Shown one piece after another: positions 1 through 7,521 of a stretch of DNA of 25,742 bases; the stretch's first letter is position 1; each line of letters starts with the position of its first letter. Origin of the DNA: Candidatus Bathyarchaeota archaeon (lineage in GTDB: Archaea; Thermoproteota; Bathyarchaeia; TCS64); contig JAOZIG010000496.1 of the NCBI GenBank assembly GCA_026014515.1, positions 1 to 25,742 on the forward strand, given 5' to 3'. Below the pieces are notes generated by a model. That model ran no database searches and was not told where the DNA came from. It saw only the letters and a list, made by a program, of their open reading frames with translations. The translations under genes and the position numbers were made by a program.

Positions 1-1122
1 TAAAACACCCAAGGCACCCATAACCGCTCCCAGCCCAAGATAACCCCACCTAAGCAAAGATACGCCACCCACAAGCGCCCCGATAACACCCCCCAGATTA
101 AACGAAGCCGTACCCAGAGACATCATCGAACCCCGATACGTCTTCTCCTGAATCAAACCAAGGGCACCAGATGTAGCCAGCCATATACCAGTCAGGAAAG
201 AACCGATAGCAGAAAACACCACCGCCGGCACCAGACTAAGACCCGCACCAAAGTAAACCAAGAAGGCTATCGATGAAAACAGAGTCGATAAATAAACCAC
301 CCGTTTCAAGCCTAGACGCGTCACAAAATAGTTACTCGTCAATAACCCCCCTGTTACCGCTATCGCCACGATGGGCATCAACTGGGACGAGGTTTCAACA
401 CTGAGCATATAATGTTGCCTTAGATAACTCCCATTGAAGACGCTGATAGCCATAAACGGAGCTAACGCCAATGCACCAGCAATGAGATACGCGGTGGCTG
501 AACGATTCCTCAGCACACTCCTTATTCCCTCTAACTGAGCCCCACCTGAGACGGGCTCAACCTTGTCCCTAGGTATAGCCTTCCATACCAAAGCAAGACT
601 GATCAAAGTCAATGTCAGGTTATATGAGGCGAATCCAAGCCTCCAGCTACTTCGAGCAACTATATACCCAGTTACAAGCGGCGCCATGAATGAGAGGATA
701 CTTCGCACTGCTATCATCTGACCCATTATCTTTGTTCTACCCTCCGGTGGGTACAGGTCTCCGACGAATGTGTTCGCCATAGGCTGGACCATGCTGTAAC
801 CGATGCCTGAGAGACTATACAGAAGCAATATCATTGTGAAACTGGTTGACAAACTAGTACCGATGATACTGATGCTCATCAATGCCAACCCCACCATAAG
901 CAAGGTTTTATGACTATACCGAACAGCGAGAACCCCCATCAAGACCGCCACTATGATGCTGATAAAAGACGAAAAACTACTGATCTGCCCCAATATTCCC
1001 ACTGGGACGTCGAGGGACTCTGCGATATCAATCAATATGAGGCTCAGTATCACAACTGGTGCGCCACCTGTGGCTGTAGATGCCCCAAGCGCATAGAACA
1101 CTGATTTCTTGTCTCCACTCAT
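1..1122 (-). CDS. MFS transporter, C-terminus cut by window edge
   Basis: Reading the minus strand from ATG at 1122 gives 374 open codons that run off the left edge, so the last few tens of residues are missing. The protein is a chain of hydrophobic segments with short polar loops, about 12 membrane spans for the full length, and begins MSGDKKSVFYALGAS. A loop with DLYPPEGRTKIMG near residue 125 and the basic loop VRYSHK after the second span fit major facilitator superfamily permeases of about 390-410 residues. The substrate cannot be told from sequence; drug or sugar efflux are both possible. A TATA-like element centred about 27 nt before the ATG suggests a leaderless transcript. It points the same way as the RNase J-like gene 47 nt upstream but has its own promoter-like box. 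Confidence 0.85.
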   Translation of the reverse strand, partial: MSGDKKSVFYALGASTATGGAPVVILSLILIDIAESLDVPVGILGQISSFSSFISIIVAVLMGVLAVRYSHKTLLMVGLALMSISIIGTSLSTSFTMILLLYSLSGIGYSMVQPMANTFVGDLYPPEGRTKIMGQMIAVRSILSFMAPLVTGYIVARSSWRLGFASYNLTLTLISLALVWKAIPRDKVEPVSGGAQLEGIRSVLRNRSATAYLIAGALALAPFMAISVFNGSYLRQHYMLSVETSSQLMPIVAIAVTGGLLTSNYFVTRLGLKRVVYLSTLFSSIAFLVYFGAGLSLVPAVVFSAIGSFLTGIWLATSGALGLIQEKTYRGSMMSLGTASFNLGGVIGALVGGVSLLRWGYLGLGAVMGALGVL

Positions 1123-1143
1123 TACACACCAGTAACAATACGA

Positions 1144-1153
1144 GCCATTTAAC
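1144..1153 (-). promoter_or_regulatory. TATA-like promoter element of MFS gene
   Basis: On the minus strand this reads GTTAAATGGC, centred about 27 nt before the ATG at 1122. The same ten bases stand at the same distance before the next gene (2557-2566). Confidence 0.45.
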
Positions 1154-1169
1154 CAATAAGGTAAAAAAA

Positions 1170-2534
1170 TTAACCTAAACTGTAAGTCCTACCCTTCACA
1201 GGAGGCACCACAGAGCCAAAAATATCCCTGAACCTCTCGGCGCCCTCAGTATGAACAGGATAAACCGTACCCGGGTTCACAATCTCCAAGGCTTCACGGA
1301 GATCACCCTTACTCATATGCCCTGAAGCATGCAACTGATGGTACTTGAGCCCAAAATGATCCAGCCAGTTATGCAATACCTCTTCCTCAAGGTCCTCATC
1401 AGTGAAAGGCTCACTCATACTATAGATAAAGTGACTACCCGCCTCAGGACGAATATCAATAAGCTCAGTGAAACTATAGAAATCGAGGTTCACAAGATAC
1501 CTTGTCGGGAATCGTTTAACCTCCTCAGCTGTAACCAATCTGTCCAGATACTTGCGTTCCCAGACATAGTAATCCTTCTCACTATAGGTGCCCGATTTCT
1601 TCCGCTTGTAATAGACCCTGATCCAGTCATCAGTCAAAGGATCAGGCAACGATAGATGCTCATCCTCCTGAAGCCGCTCCAAAAGATAAGCCGTCTTGGG
1701 GTGAATCACCAAGACCCTGCCAGACTCCACAGCCGCATCATAGAAGGTCCTCCAACGATCCATATCCCTGCTGGGCTGAGTGAAAATCACAGATTTATGG
1801 TCCCGGCTCGCCTGCTTACATATCTCACGAACACCAGACGCCACCTCACCCTCACTCAGATGCTTACGCTTACCACTTCGCACCATACGAGTGCCCTCAC
1901 AGATCATCACATCTGGTTCAGCCTCACGTGCAAGCTGAAGAAACTCGCTGGTCATCTCGCCTCTGGTGCCGTGAACCCTCATATCACCAGTGTAAACTAT
2001 GGTGTTCTCGCTTGTATGAATGATATATCCGTACGCTGCTGGTATGCTGTGGTCAACATGCACCGGGTGAACCTCAAGACTCCCCACGTCAATGACATCA
2101 CCTGTCCTGAACCCACGGTAATCATGGTCACCATAATCAGCGAAGGCACTGGTCTTCTCCATGGCCTCCATAAAGAAACGCGTACCCTTCCCCAGAAACA
2201 CTGGAACATCCTTATCCACAAACTTTAGGTGATTAACATGATCCGCATGAGCATGCGAGACAAAAACCCCGTCAAAACAAGGATCACAGTAACCCAGATC
2301 AGTCTCCCCCAGCACCTCCTCACTGTACAATCCGCTTATCTTGGGGAGCAAACCGAACTCAAAGTAGTCCCTGAGCCCATTTCCTCTTCTAGGTTGAAGC
2401 CAGTTGATATAATACTCTGTCCCCATGTCAAAGCTTTGACCGAAATCAAGCCAGACCCGGGTATCACCGTCCTCCAATAGGATCTTATTACCGCCGATCT
2501 CATCCACGCCGCCAAAGAATCCGAGAGACACCAT
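1170..2534 (-). CDS. Beta-CASP metallo-beta-lactamase nuclease, RNase J-like
   Basis: This 454-residue protein has all marks of the MBL/beta-CASP nucleases that process or degrade RNA. Motif 2 is HAHADH at residues 94-99, motif 3 is H162 in HVDHSIPAA, motif 4 is D184 in YTGDMRVHG. The beta-CASP part has motif A at E213 (ICEGT), motif B at H402/H406 (HASGH) and motif C at H428 (YPVHTEG). The N-terminal GGVDEIGG strand is typical of RNase J and aCPSF relatives. No KH domains precede the MBL fold, which argues against aCPSF1. Family knowledge predicts two zinc ions and exo- and/or endonuclease action on RNA in the cytoplasm. Long open frames on the other strand across this gene are shadows. The start at 2534 lies about 29 nt after a TATA-like box, suggesting a leaderless mRNA. 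Confidence 0.88.
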   Translation of the reverse strand: MVSLGFFGGVDEIGGNKILLEDGDTRVWLDFGQSFDMGTEYYINWLQPRRGNGLRDYFEFGLLPKISGLYSEEVLGETDLGYCDPCFDGVFVSHAHADHVNHLKFVDKDVPVFLGKGTRFFMEAMEKTSAFADYGDHDYRGFRTGDVIDVGSLEVHPVHVDHSIPAAYGYIIHTSENTIVYTGDMRVHGTRGEMTSEFLQLAREAEPDVMICEGTRMVRSGKRKHLSEGEVASGVREICKQASRDHKSVIFTQPSRDMDRWRTFYDAAVESGRVLVIHPKTAYLLERLQEDEHLSLPDPLTDDWIRVYYKRKKSGTYSEKDYYVWERKYLDRLVTAEEVKRFPTRYLVNLDFYSFTELIDIRPEAGSHFIYSMSEPFTDEDLEEEVLHNWLDHFGLKYHQLHASGHMSKGDLREALEIVNPGTVYPVHTEGAERFRDIFGSVVPPVKGRTYSLG

Positions 2535-2556
2535 TCCATCAATCTATCACGCAGCC

Positions 2557-2566
2557 GCCATTTAAC
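2557..2566 (-). promoter_or_regulatory. TATA-like promoter element of RNase J-like gene
   Basis: Minus strand GTTAAATGGC, centred about 28 nt before the ATG at 2534. It sits 12 nt from the divergent TATA box of mobB, so the two promoters are back to back. Confidence 0.45.
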
Positions 2567-2577
2567 ACATAGGTAAG

Positions 2578-2585
2578 AGATAAAG
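2578..2585 (+). promoter_or_regulatory. TATA-like box of mobB operon
   Basis: AGATAAAG centred about 27 nt before the ATG at 2609. No Shine-Dalgarno sequence precedes that ATG, so a leaderless transcript is likely. Confidence 0.4.
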
Positions 2586-2608
2586 CACCCCAAAGCCACC
2601 CTACCAGT

Positions 2609-3355
2609 ATGCCAGCCAGAGCAGTCGCAGTCACAGGATACAAAAACAGTGGAAAAACCAGAGTAGTCGAAACCCTCACACAGGAACTTACCAAACGCGG
2701 CTACAAGGTGGGAACCATCAAACACACAGCCGACAATATCACCCTCGACACCCCCGGAAAAGACACCCAACGACACAGAGCAGCAGGAAGCAAAGCAACC
2801 GCAATACTACAAGAAAACACCACCGCCATATTCCTCGACAGACACCTCACCCTCCAACAGGCAGCCGAACACCTAGGGCCACTAGACTTTCTCGTGATTG
2901 AGGGCTTCAAGACACTGGACACACATGCCCGTATCCTAGTTCCAAGAGAAAACAGTGAACTGGACTCCCTGAGAAACGGGTTAGCGATAGCAGTCGTCAA
3001 GGTCCCTGAATCAATGTACGACGCTGAGACTGAGTTACCTGTCATATCCTTGGATCATGTCTCCGAGCTAGCAGACATAGTAGAATCAAAGGCGTATCCC
3101 CTATTACCTGGACTGAACTGCCATGGCTGCGGATACGATGACTGTAAATCCATGGGCGAGGCACTGTTAGCGGGTGAAACCGAGATCAACCAATGTATTG
3201 GCTATGGTTCAAGCTTCACCTTGAAAGTAAACGACCAAACAGTATCCATGAACAACTTCACAAGAGCCACCATGGAAAACGTCATACTGGGCTTCCTCAA
3301 GACCCTTAAAGGCGGAGACGAGGCACGGAAAATACAGCTGGAGTTTGAAAAATGA
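2609..3355 (+). CDS. mobB: MobB-type GTPase with C-terminal Fe-S-like domain
   Basis: Residues 1-160 match MobB, the GTP-binding protein that helps attach GMP to molybdopterin for molybdenum/tungsten enzymes. The P-loop is GYKNSGKT at 10-17, followed by the family's GTIKHT (35-40), the DT..HR..G segment (52-60) and LVIEGFK (95-101). The protein is longer (248 residues) than the usual 160-175. The tail holds four cysteines in a C-x2-C-x4-C-x16-C pattern (171, 174, 179, 196) in the context LNCHGCGYDDC, like a [4Fe-4S] site, then about 50 residues without a motif I know. It overlaps the nuclease gene downstream by ATGA, so the two are co-translated. No other cofactor-synthesis gene is in the window. 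The MobB domain is sure; the Fe-S reading of the tail is inference. Confidence 0.88.
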   Translation: MPARAVAVTGYKNSGKTRVVETLTQELTKRGYKVGTIKHTADNITLDTPGKDTQRHRAAGSKATAILQENTTAIFLDRHLTLQQAAEHLGPLDFLVIEGFKTLDTHARILVPRENSELDSLRNGLAIAVVKVPESMYDAETELPVISLDHVSELADIVESKAYPLLPGLNCHGCGYDDCKSMGEALLAGETEINQCIGYGSSFTLKVNDQTVSMNNFTRATMENVILGFLKTLKGGDEARKIQLEFEK

Positions 3356-4083
3356 GCACCCCATTACACATATGCGTAGACAGCAACGAGGCATCAAAGC
3401 AGAAAACCATAATCACCTACCTCAAGTTCAATGGATTCAACGTCGAGATCAAACCCCTAGACGTATGCGATTTCGTGGTAAGCGACAGGGTGGGGGTAGA
3501 ACGCAAAGATGCCTCAGACTTCCTTGGCAGCATGAAGGATGGACGCCTCTTCAATCAGGCAAGGGACATGGCTGAGGTCTACGAGAAACCAGTAATCATA
3601 CTCGAAGGCAGCATGAAGAAAGCCCTCAAAAGAAGCCACATGAAACCCAGCAGCATCTACGGCGCCATGAGCAGCATCGCCCTCGATTATGGCGTGAATA
3701 TTATCCCAACTGATGACCCTGATTCAACAGCCGTACTACTCCATAGGCTCTGCTACAGGGAACAAGCAAAAGAAGAACGAACAATACAGCTACGCAGTAT
3801 CAATAGAAGCCTACCATTACACCAGCAGCAAGTATTCTTGCTCTCTGGACTACCCCAGATAGGCACCACGTTAGCAGAAGACCTACTGAATACCTTTGAG
3901 ACACCATACGATGTCTTAGTCAAGTTCGCAGAAGCCGAGATACACACCAGCGCATCAGGGAAAACAAAACGCCTCCTCGGACCCTTAGCTGAGGTAAAAG
4001 GCGTGGGACCCACAATAGTTGAGTCCGCTCAGCAACTACTCAAAGAGAACTACCCTGAACTCTGCGGTGTGCCCAAGAAGTAG
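3352..4083 (+). CDS. XPF/ERCC4-family structure-specific nuclease
   Basis: A 243-residue protein with the short archaeal XPF layout: an ERCC4 nuclease domain (about 5-135) and two helix-hairpin-helix motifs. The catalytic signature GDxnERKx3D appears as D40 then ERKDASD at 50-56; the glycine before D40 is a cysteine here. The hairpins are LSGLPQIGTTLAEDLL (about 164-179) and VKGVGPTIVESAQQLL (about 215-230). Proteins of this family cut 3'-flap, fork and related junction DNA in repair and replication restart. There is no N-terminal helicase, so it is not a Hef-type fusion. I do not see a clear PCNA-binding QxxLxxFF box at the C-terminus, which ends GVPKK. The start overlaps the mobB stop (ATGA). 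Confidence 0.88.
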   Translation: MSTPLHICVDSNEASKQKTIITYLKFNGFNVEIKPLDVCDFVVSDRVGVERKDASDFLGSMKDGRLFNQARDMAEVYEKPVIILEGSMKKALKRSHMKPSSIYGAMSSIALDYGVNIIPTDDPDSTAVLLHRLCYREQAKEERTIQLRSINRSLPLHQQQVFLLSGLPQIGTTLAEDLLNTFETPYDVLVKFAEAEIHTSASGKTKRLLGPLAEVKGVGPTIVESAQQLLKENYPELCGVPKK

Positions 4084-4084
4084 C

Positions 4085-4100
4085 CGCGAAACTCATTTAT
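4085..4100 (+). promoter_or_regulatory. BRE/TATA promoter of tRNA-Arg
   Basis: GCGAAA (4085-4090), BRE-like, is followed by a TTTAT-type TATA box near 4094-4100, about 30 nt before the mature tRNA 5' end. Confidence 0.5.
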
Positions 4101-4129
4101 CAGAGAGGATTCGCCTATACCAAGAGTGC

Positions 4130-4205
4130 GGGCTCGTTGCATAGTGGATATTGCACCGGCCTCCGGAGCCGGAGATCGCGGGTTCGAATCCTGCCGGGCC
4201 CGCCA
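4130..4205 (+). tRNA. tRNA-Arg (anticodon CCG), CCA encoded
   Basis: The cloverleaf folds fully. The acceptor stem GGGCTCG (4130-4136) pairs with CGGGCCC (4195-4201), allowing one T-G pair. The D arm is GCA...TGC. The anticodon stem CCGGC/GCCGG carries the loop CTCCGGA, so the anticodon is CCG, reading the Arg codon CGG. The T arm is GCGGG-TTCGAAT-CCTGC. The discriminator base is G4202 and CCA (4203-4205) is encoded. There is no intron. The CCA end abuts the stop codon of the converging tetR gene with no spacer. The cognate synthetase gene argS lies about 10 kb away in the same window. Confidence 0.96.
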
Positions 4206-4967
4206 CTATTCATAATCATCTAGGAAATGAGATAACAACCTGATGACATTGGTGGAGAACATTTCCATATCAAGTCCTACTCTTTCAAGGGGGCTTCGTC
4301 GTCTCATTACTTCGTTGATGGTGCCCCATGTTACGAAGCTCATGAACTGCATTATCTGCATGTCTGGAAGCTGGTTCTTTATGGTGCCGTCTTGTTTTCC
4401 TTTCTGGATCGCCTTGGTCCATAGATAGTTGTGTCGGATAAACTGTAGATATTCTTGCATCAGGTTTGGATCATCAAAATACTCTTCAAACTCAAATTCC
4501 TCCAAGGCTCCCGGTTTCTCTATTAATTCATCCATTGTTTCTTTCCCAACTGTCTCAGCGATTCGATTATAGGTCTCTGATGAGGAGAAGTTTTTACTAT
4601 TCAGGTTGTTCCAGAGGTCTTTCACGACTTTTAGAACGATGGGTTTCTCGTCGCTGTTCGTGAATAATCTCTCACAAATACGCAGGACCTGTTCTTTTCC
4701 AGTGAGATCAGTTTCTAGTATTTTCTCTATTTCCTCGTTTTCTTCCTCGTATATCTTGTGACCTACGGCGTAGTGGATGTCTTCTTTGTTGTTGAAGTAG
4801 TTGTATAGGGTTTGTCTGCTGATGAAGGCTGCGTCTGCTATGTCTTCGAGGAGTACTTCGTCGTATGGTTTTTCGTTGAATAGTTTGATGGCCTCATCTA
4901 TTATGGTGTTTCTTGTGTGTTCTTTTTTCCTTGTGCGTAGTTTGCGTTTGTCCTTGGTTGGCGGCAT
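4206..4967 (-). CDS. TetR/AcrR-family transcriptional regulator
   Basis: The N-terminus carries the TetR helix-turn-helix: TRNTIIDEAIKLFNEKPYDE then LLEDIADAAFISRQTLYNYF (about residues 39-58 from the start used here). The remaining 190 residues are helical, as in TetR ligand-binding and dimer domains, with no recognisable ligand signature. The frame stays open upstream to 5030, but 4967 (MPPTKDKRKLR) is the better start: a TATA box at 4992-4999 is centred about 28 nt before it, which puts the upstream ATG at 4979 ahead of the likely transcription start. It is divergent from the DUF4386 operon, and a 31-nt palindrome lies between them. By the usual TetR logic it represses that operon and perhaps itself; this is inference. 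Confidence 0.9.
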   Translation of the reverse strand: MPPTKDKRKLRTRKKEHTRNTIIDEAIKLFNEKPYDEVLLEDIADAAFISRQTLYNYFNNKEDIHYAVGHKIYEEENEEIEKILETDLTGKEQVLRICERLFTNSDEKPIVLKVVKDLWNNLNSKNFSSSETYNRIAETVGKETMDELIEKPGALEEFEFEEYFDDPNLMQEYLQFIRHNYLWTKAIQKGKQDGTIKNQLPDMQIMQFMSFVTWGTINEVMRRRSPLERVGLDMEMFSTNVIRLLSHFLDDYE

Positions 4968-4991
4968 TTTGTTATCCATTATTTTACATAA

Positions 4992-4999
4992 TATATAAA
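4992..4999 (-). promoter_or_regulatory. TATA box of tetR
   Basis: Minus strand TTTATATA, centred about 28 nt before ATG 4967. A half-site like that of the nearby palindrome (minus strand TGTAAAAT, 4981-4988) lies between this box and the start, so autoregulation is possible. Confidence 0.55.
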
Positions 5000-5031
5000 T
5001 TTTTATTCTAACAAAATAATTTAACCACAAC

Positions 5032-5062
5032 TAAAATATTTTACATCATGTCAAATATTTTA
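5032..5062. promoter_or_regulatory. Palindromic operator, probable TetR binding site
   Basis: Left arm TAAAATATTTTACA (5032-5045), spacer TCA, right arm TGTCAAATATTTTA (5049-5062). The arms are inverted repeats matching at 13 of 14 positions. The right arm runs into the TATA box of the DUF4386 operon, so a bound protein would block TBP/TFB. Confidence 0.7.
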
Positions 5063-5067
5063 TATAT
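5058..5067 (+). promoter_or_regulatory. TATA box of the DUF4386 operon
   Basis: TTTTATATAT overlaps the right arm of the palindrome. The predicted transcription start is about 5088, leaving a leader of roughly 12 nt with a purine-rich AGGAAGGA (5088-5095) before ATG 5101. Confidence 0.6.
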
Positions 5068-5100
5068 GATAACAATACGTACAGGGCAGGAAGGATTAAG

Positions 5101-5808
5101 ATGAAGACAAAACTGAATCCAAGAAACACCGCCCGAATCGTCGGACTATTATTCATAATCGCAACAGCGGCACCACTACTAAGCGTCGCCTTTGTACCCC
5201 CAATATTCGGCCCAGATAGCATCGACAACGTAATACTACTGGCTGATAACGAGACCAGTACACGCCTCGGCATCCTACTGGAATTCACTATGGCTGTAGC
5301 CGTAGCATCAATACCCATCACAATGTATCCGATACTGAAGAAAATCAACCAGAGCATGGCCCTCGGTTACGTCGCAGGTAGACTCGTTGAAGGAATCATG
5401 TTCACAATAGGTGCAATCTGCATGCTAACCCTCTTATCACATAGTAAGGCAGCGGTTCAAACATTCGCGGTTGACACCGTTTGGACTCAACTAAGTTTAA
5501 TCCTGTTATCAATACGTTCAGCTGAGAGCGTCTTCGCGCAGTTCTCGTTCAGCCTAGGCTCACTGATGTTCTACTACATGCTATACAAGACAGAGCTTAT
5601 CCCAAGATGGCTAGCTGGATGGAGCCTAATCGGAGCCCTCCTGTTCCTAGTCTCAGCGTTTCTAGTAATGCTCGGTCTTGACTCTGGTTCAAGCCTTTAC
5701 ATTGGCTTGAATGCCCCCGGTGGCTTAGGTGAGATGGTCTTCGCCTTGTGGCTTATCATCAAGGGCTTCAACCCATCAGCAGAAAGTATTGTGGAGGAAT
5801 CCCAATGA
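5101..5808 (+). CDS. DUF4386-like six-span membrane protein
   Basis: A 235-residue integral membrane protein. The N-terminus NPRNTARIVGLLFIIATAAPLLS and the pattern of about six membrane spans (roughly residues 12-34, 58-82, 90-112, 140-160, 168-192, 205-225) resemble the DUF4386 family. The function of that family is not known. It is the first gene of an operon behind the TetR palindrome and overlaps the next gene by ATGA. Its early codons end mostly in A or C and its later ones are mixed, as in several neighbours. The operator points to induction by some small hydrophobic compound or stress, but nothing in the protein shows the signal. Confidence 0.75.
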   Translation: MKTKLNPRNTARIVGLLFIIATAAPLLSVAFVPPIFGPDSIDNVILLADNETSTRLGILLEFTMAVAVASIPITMYPILKKINQSMALGYVAGRLVEGIMFTIGAICMLTLLSHSKAAVQTFAVDTVWTQLSLILLSIRSAESVFAQFSFSLGSLMFYYMLYKTELIPRWLAGWSLIGALLFLVSAFLVMLGLDSGSSLYIGLNAPGGLGEMVFALWLIIKGFNPSAESIVEESQ

Positions 5809-6536
5809 AAAATTATGCAATTGATTATGTAGAGGCCTTGAAGAGGCCGTTTTTGAACTCGAAAAGCCTAGCTGTCGGTAGCATCCTAGGCATCATCCCA
5901 GTCGTAAACTTTACTGTAATTGGTTATACCCTGTCTAGCACAGGGTTATCAAAGGAAAAGGTGGGTAAGGATAGCCTACCAGAGTGGAGTGACTATGTAG
6001 ACCTATTCATGAAAGGATTGGTCTCGATACTCATAGGCATCATACTGTTCCTACCCGCAGCACTTGTGATGTTTGCAACCCTTGGCTCTGTTTTCCTATC
6101 TCCGGCTATGAGTATGATACTTGGTGGGCTTCCCATAGAATCCTGTGAAGACCTGATGGCTGGTCAAATACCTGATACAGTGATGGAGCACTGGCTTGCC
6201 CAGAACTGGACAGAGTTTATTCCACTACTAAGAAACGCTACTCCTTTCCTGATCCTAGCCGTCCTGTTGGGATTAGCTGCCTTCTACATAATGCCGGTAG
6301 CAATTCTTGGGTGGCTAAAAGAGGATGATATCAAGGCAGCGTTCAACTGGAATAACTTGAAGATGACAATGACACTGGATTATCTAGTCAACTGGCTGAT
6401 AGTCGGGTACCTCATTGGGCTCGTGAACTCGTTGTTCAGTTGGATACCCGTTCTCGGAGTTGGGATCACAATGTACGTAGGTGGGGTCTTCTCCTACACG
6501 GTCTACTCTGAATTATTCGAGAGAGCCGAAAAATAA
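5805..6536 (+). CDS. DUF4013-like membrane protein
   Basis: The start at 5805 overlaps the previous stop (ATGA) and has a strong Shine-Dalgarno GGAGG at 5793-5797; the frame is open further upstream but that part lies inside the DUF4386 gene. The 243 residues begin AIDYVEALKRPFLNSKSLAVG, then show hydrophobic blocks near 22-45, 70-100, 145-175 and 190-235 with the IPVVNFTVIGY turn seen in DUF4013 proteins. That family is common in archaea and has no assigned activity. The operon order DUF4386-DUF4013-oxidoreductase-small membrane protein suggests one membrane-linked task, which is inference. Confidence 0.72.
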   Translation: MKNYAIDYVEALKRPFLNSKSLAVGSILGIIPVVNFTVIGYTLSSTGLSKEKVGKDSLPEWSDYVDLFMKGLVSILIGIILFLPAALVMFATLGSVFLSPAMSMILGGLPIESCEDLMAGQIPDTVMEHWLAQNWTEFIPLLRNATPFLILAVLLGLAAFYIMPVAILGWLKEDDIKAAFNWNNLKMTMTLDYLVNWLIVGYLIGLVNSLFSWIPVLGVGITMYVGGVFSYTVYSELFERAEK

Positions 6537-6554
6537 TAAAAGATGCGATAAAGG

Positions 6555-7520
6555 ATGAGGGCAGTCGTTTACGAAAAATTTGGTCCACCAGAGGTTCTCC
6601 AAATCACAGAGATAGAGAAACCATCCCCAAAACAGGGTGAGGTGCTCGTCAAGATACACGCATCATCAATTAACTTTGGTGACAGGATGCTCGTATTAGG
6701 AAAACCATTCCTAATCCGATTGATGGGATATGGATTGCTCAGCCCAAAATACAGGATACTTGGCGGTGACATCGCTGGAACCGTTGAAGCAGTTGGAGAA
6801 TCTGTATCCAAGTTTAAACCCGGTGACATGGTCTACGCTGATATCGGTAACGCTGGGTTCGGCGGATACGCTGAATACGTCAGTGTATCTGAAGACGTAT
6901 TGACACTGAAGCCATCAAACGTCAGTTTTGAGGCAGCTGCAGCAGTACCACAGGCAGCCGCAGTCGCGTTACAAGGACTCAGAGACCGGGGCGAGATCGA
7001 GAGTGGGCAGAAAGTCTTGATCAATGGTGCATCAGGGGCGATAGGTACTTTTGCGGTTCAGATAGCCAAAGCCTATGACACGGAGGTTACTGGAGTTTGT
7101 AGCACACAGAATATGGAGCTAGTAAGCTCTATTGGTGCAGATCATGTCATCGATTACAAGAAGGAAGATTTCACAAAAGGGGAGAACAAGTATGATATTA
7201 TTCTGGACATCGTCGCTAATCTATCAATATCTGACTACATGAACGCGTTAAACCCAAACGGACGCTATGTGGCAGTAGCCTTCAACCCATCAGCGCTATT
7301 CCTAGGCTCCTTGTACTCCAAGAATGGAAAGAAAGCAGCTGCCTTATCTCACACCCCCCGGGTCGAGGATTTAGCTTATCTCAGGGAGCTTATCGAGGCG
7401 GGTAAAGTAAAGCCTGTTGTTGACAAGATTTTCCCTTTGGATGATATAGGTGAAGCCATGCGTTACCATGAATCAGGTGCCCCAAATGGCAAAGTAGTCA
7501 TTACCATGGAGGCAGAGTAA
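6555..7520 (+). CDS. Zinc-free MDR oxidoreductase, quinone reductase-like (copy A)
   Basis: A 321-residue medium-chain dehydrogenase/reductase. The N-terminal GroES-like fold starts MRAVVYEKFGPPEVLQI; the Rossmann domain has the NAD(P)-binding GASGAIGTFAVQIAK (about 157-171) and GADHVIDYKKEDF. The cysteine/histidine ligands of zinc alcohol dehydrogenases are absent (ASSINFGDRM stands where GVCHTD would be), so it belongs with quinone oxidoreductase and enoyl-reductase relatives that use NADPH to reduce C=C or quinone substrates. The substrate is unknown. It has two paralogs at 9152 and 10132. The next gene starts one base after its stop, so it is co-transcribed with a 4-TM protein. Confidence 0.88.
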   Translation: MRAVVYEKFGPPEVLQITEIEKPSPKQGEVLVKIHASSINFGDRMLVLGKPFLIRLMGYGLLSPKYRILGGDIAGTVEAVGESVSKFKPGDMVYADIGNAGFGGYAEYVSVSEDVLTLKPSNVSFEAAAAVPQAAAVALQGLRDRGEIESGQKVLINGASGAIGTFAVQIAKAYDTEVTGVCSTQNMELVSSIGADHVIDYKKEDFTKGENKYDIILDIVANLSISDYMNALNPNGRYVAVAFNPSALFLGSLYSKNGKKAAALSHTPRVEDLAYLRELIEAGKVKPVVDKIFPLDDIGEAMRYHESGAPNGKVVITMEAE

Positions 7521-7521
7521 G

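Noticed and set aside
1329..2480. Long open frames on the plus strand and in another minus frame across the RNase J-like gene
   Set aside because: They are antisense or out-of-frame shadows; the minus-strand 454-residue frame carries every catalytic motif of a known family.
5748..5804. Longer start for the DUF4013 protein
   Set aside because: The added residues lie inside the upstream gene in another frame; ATG 5805 has a strong Shine-Dalgarno and an ATGA overlap.
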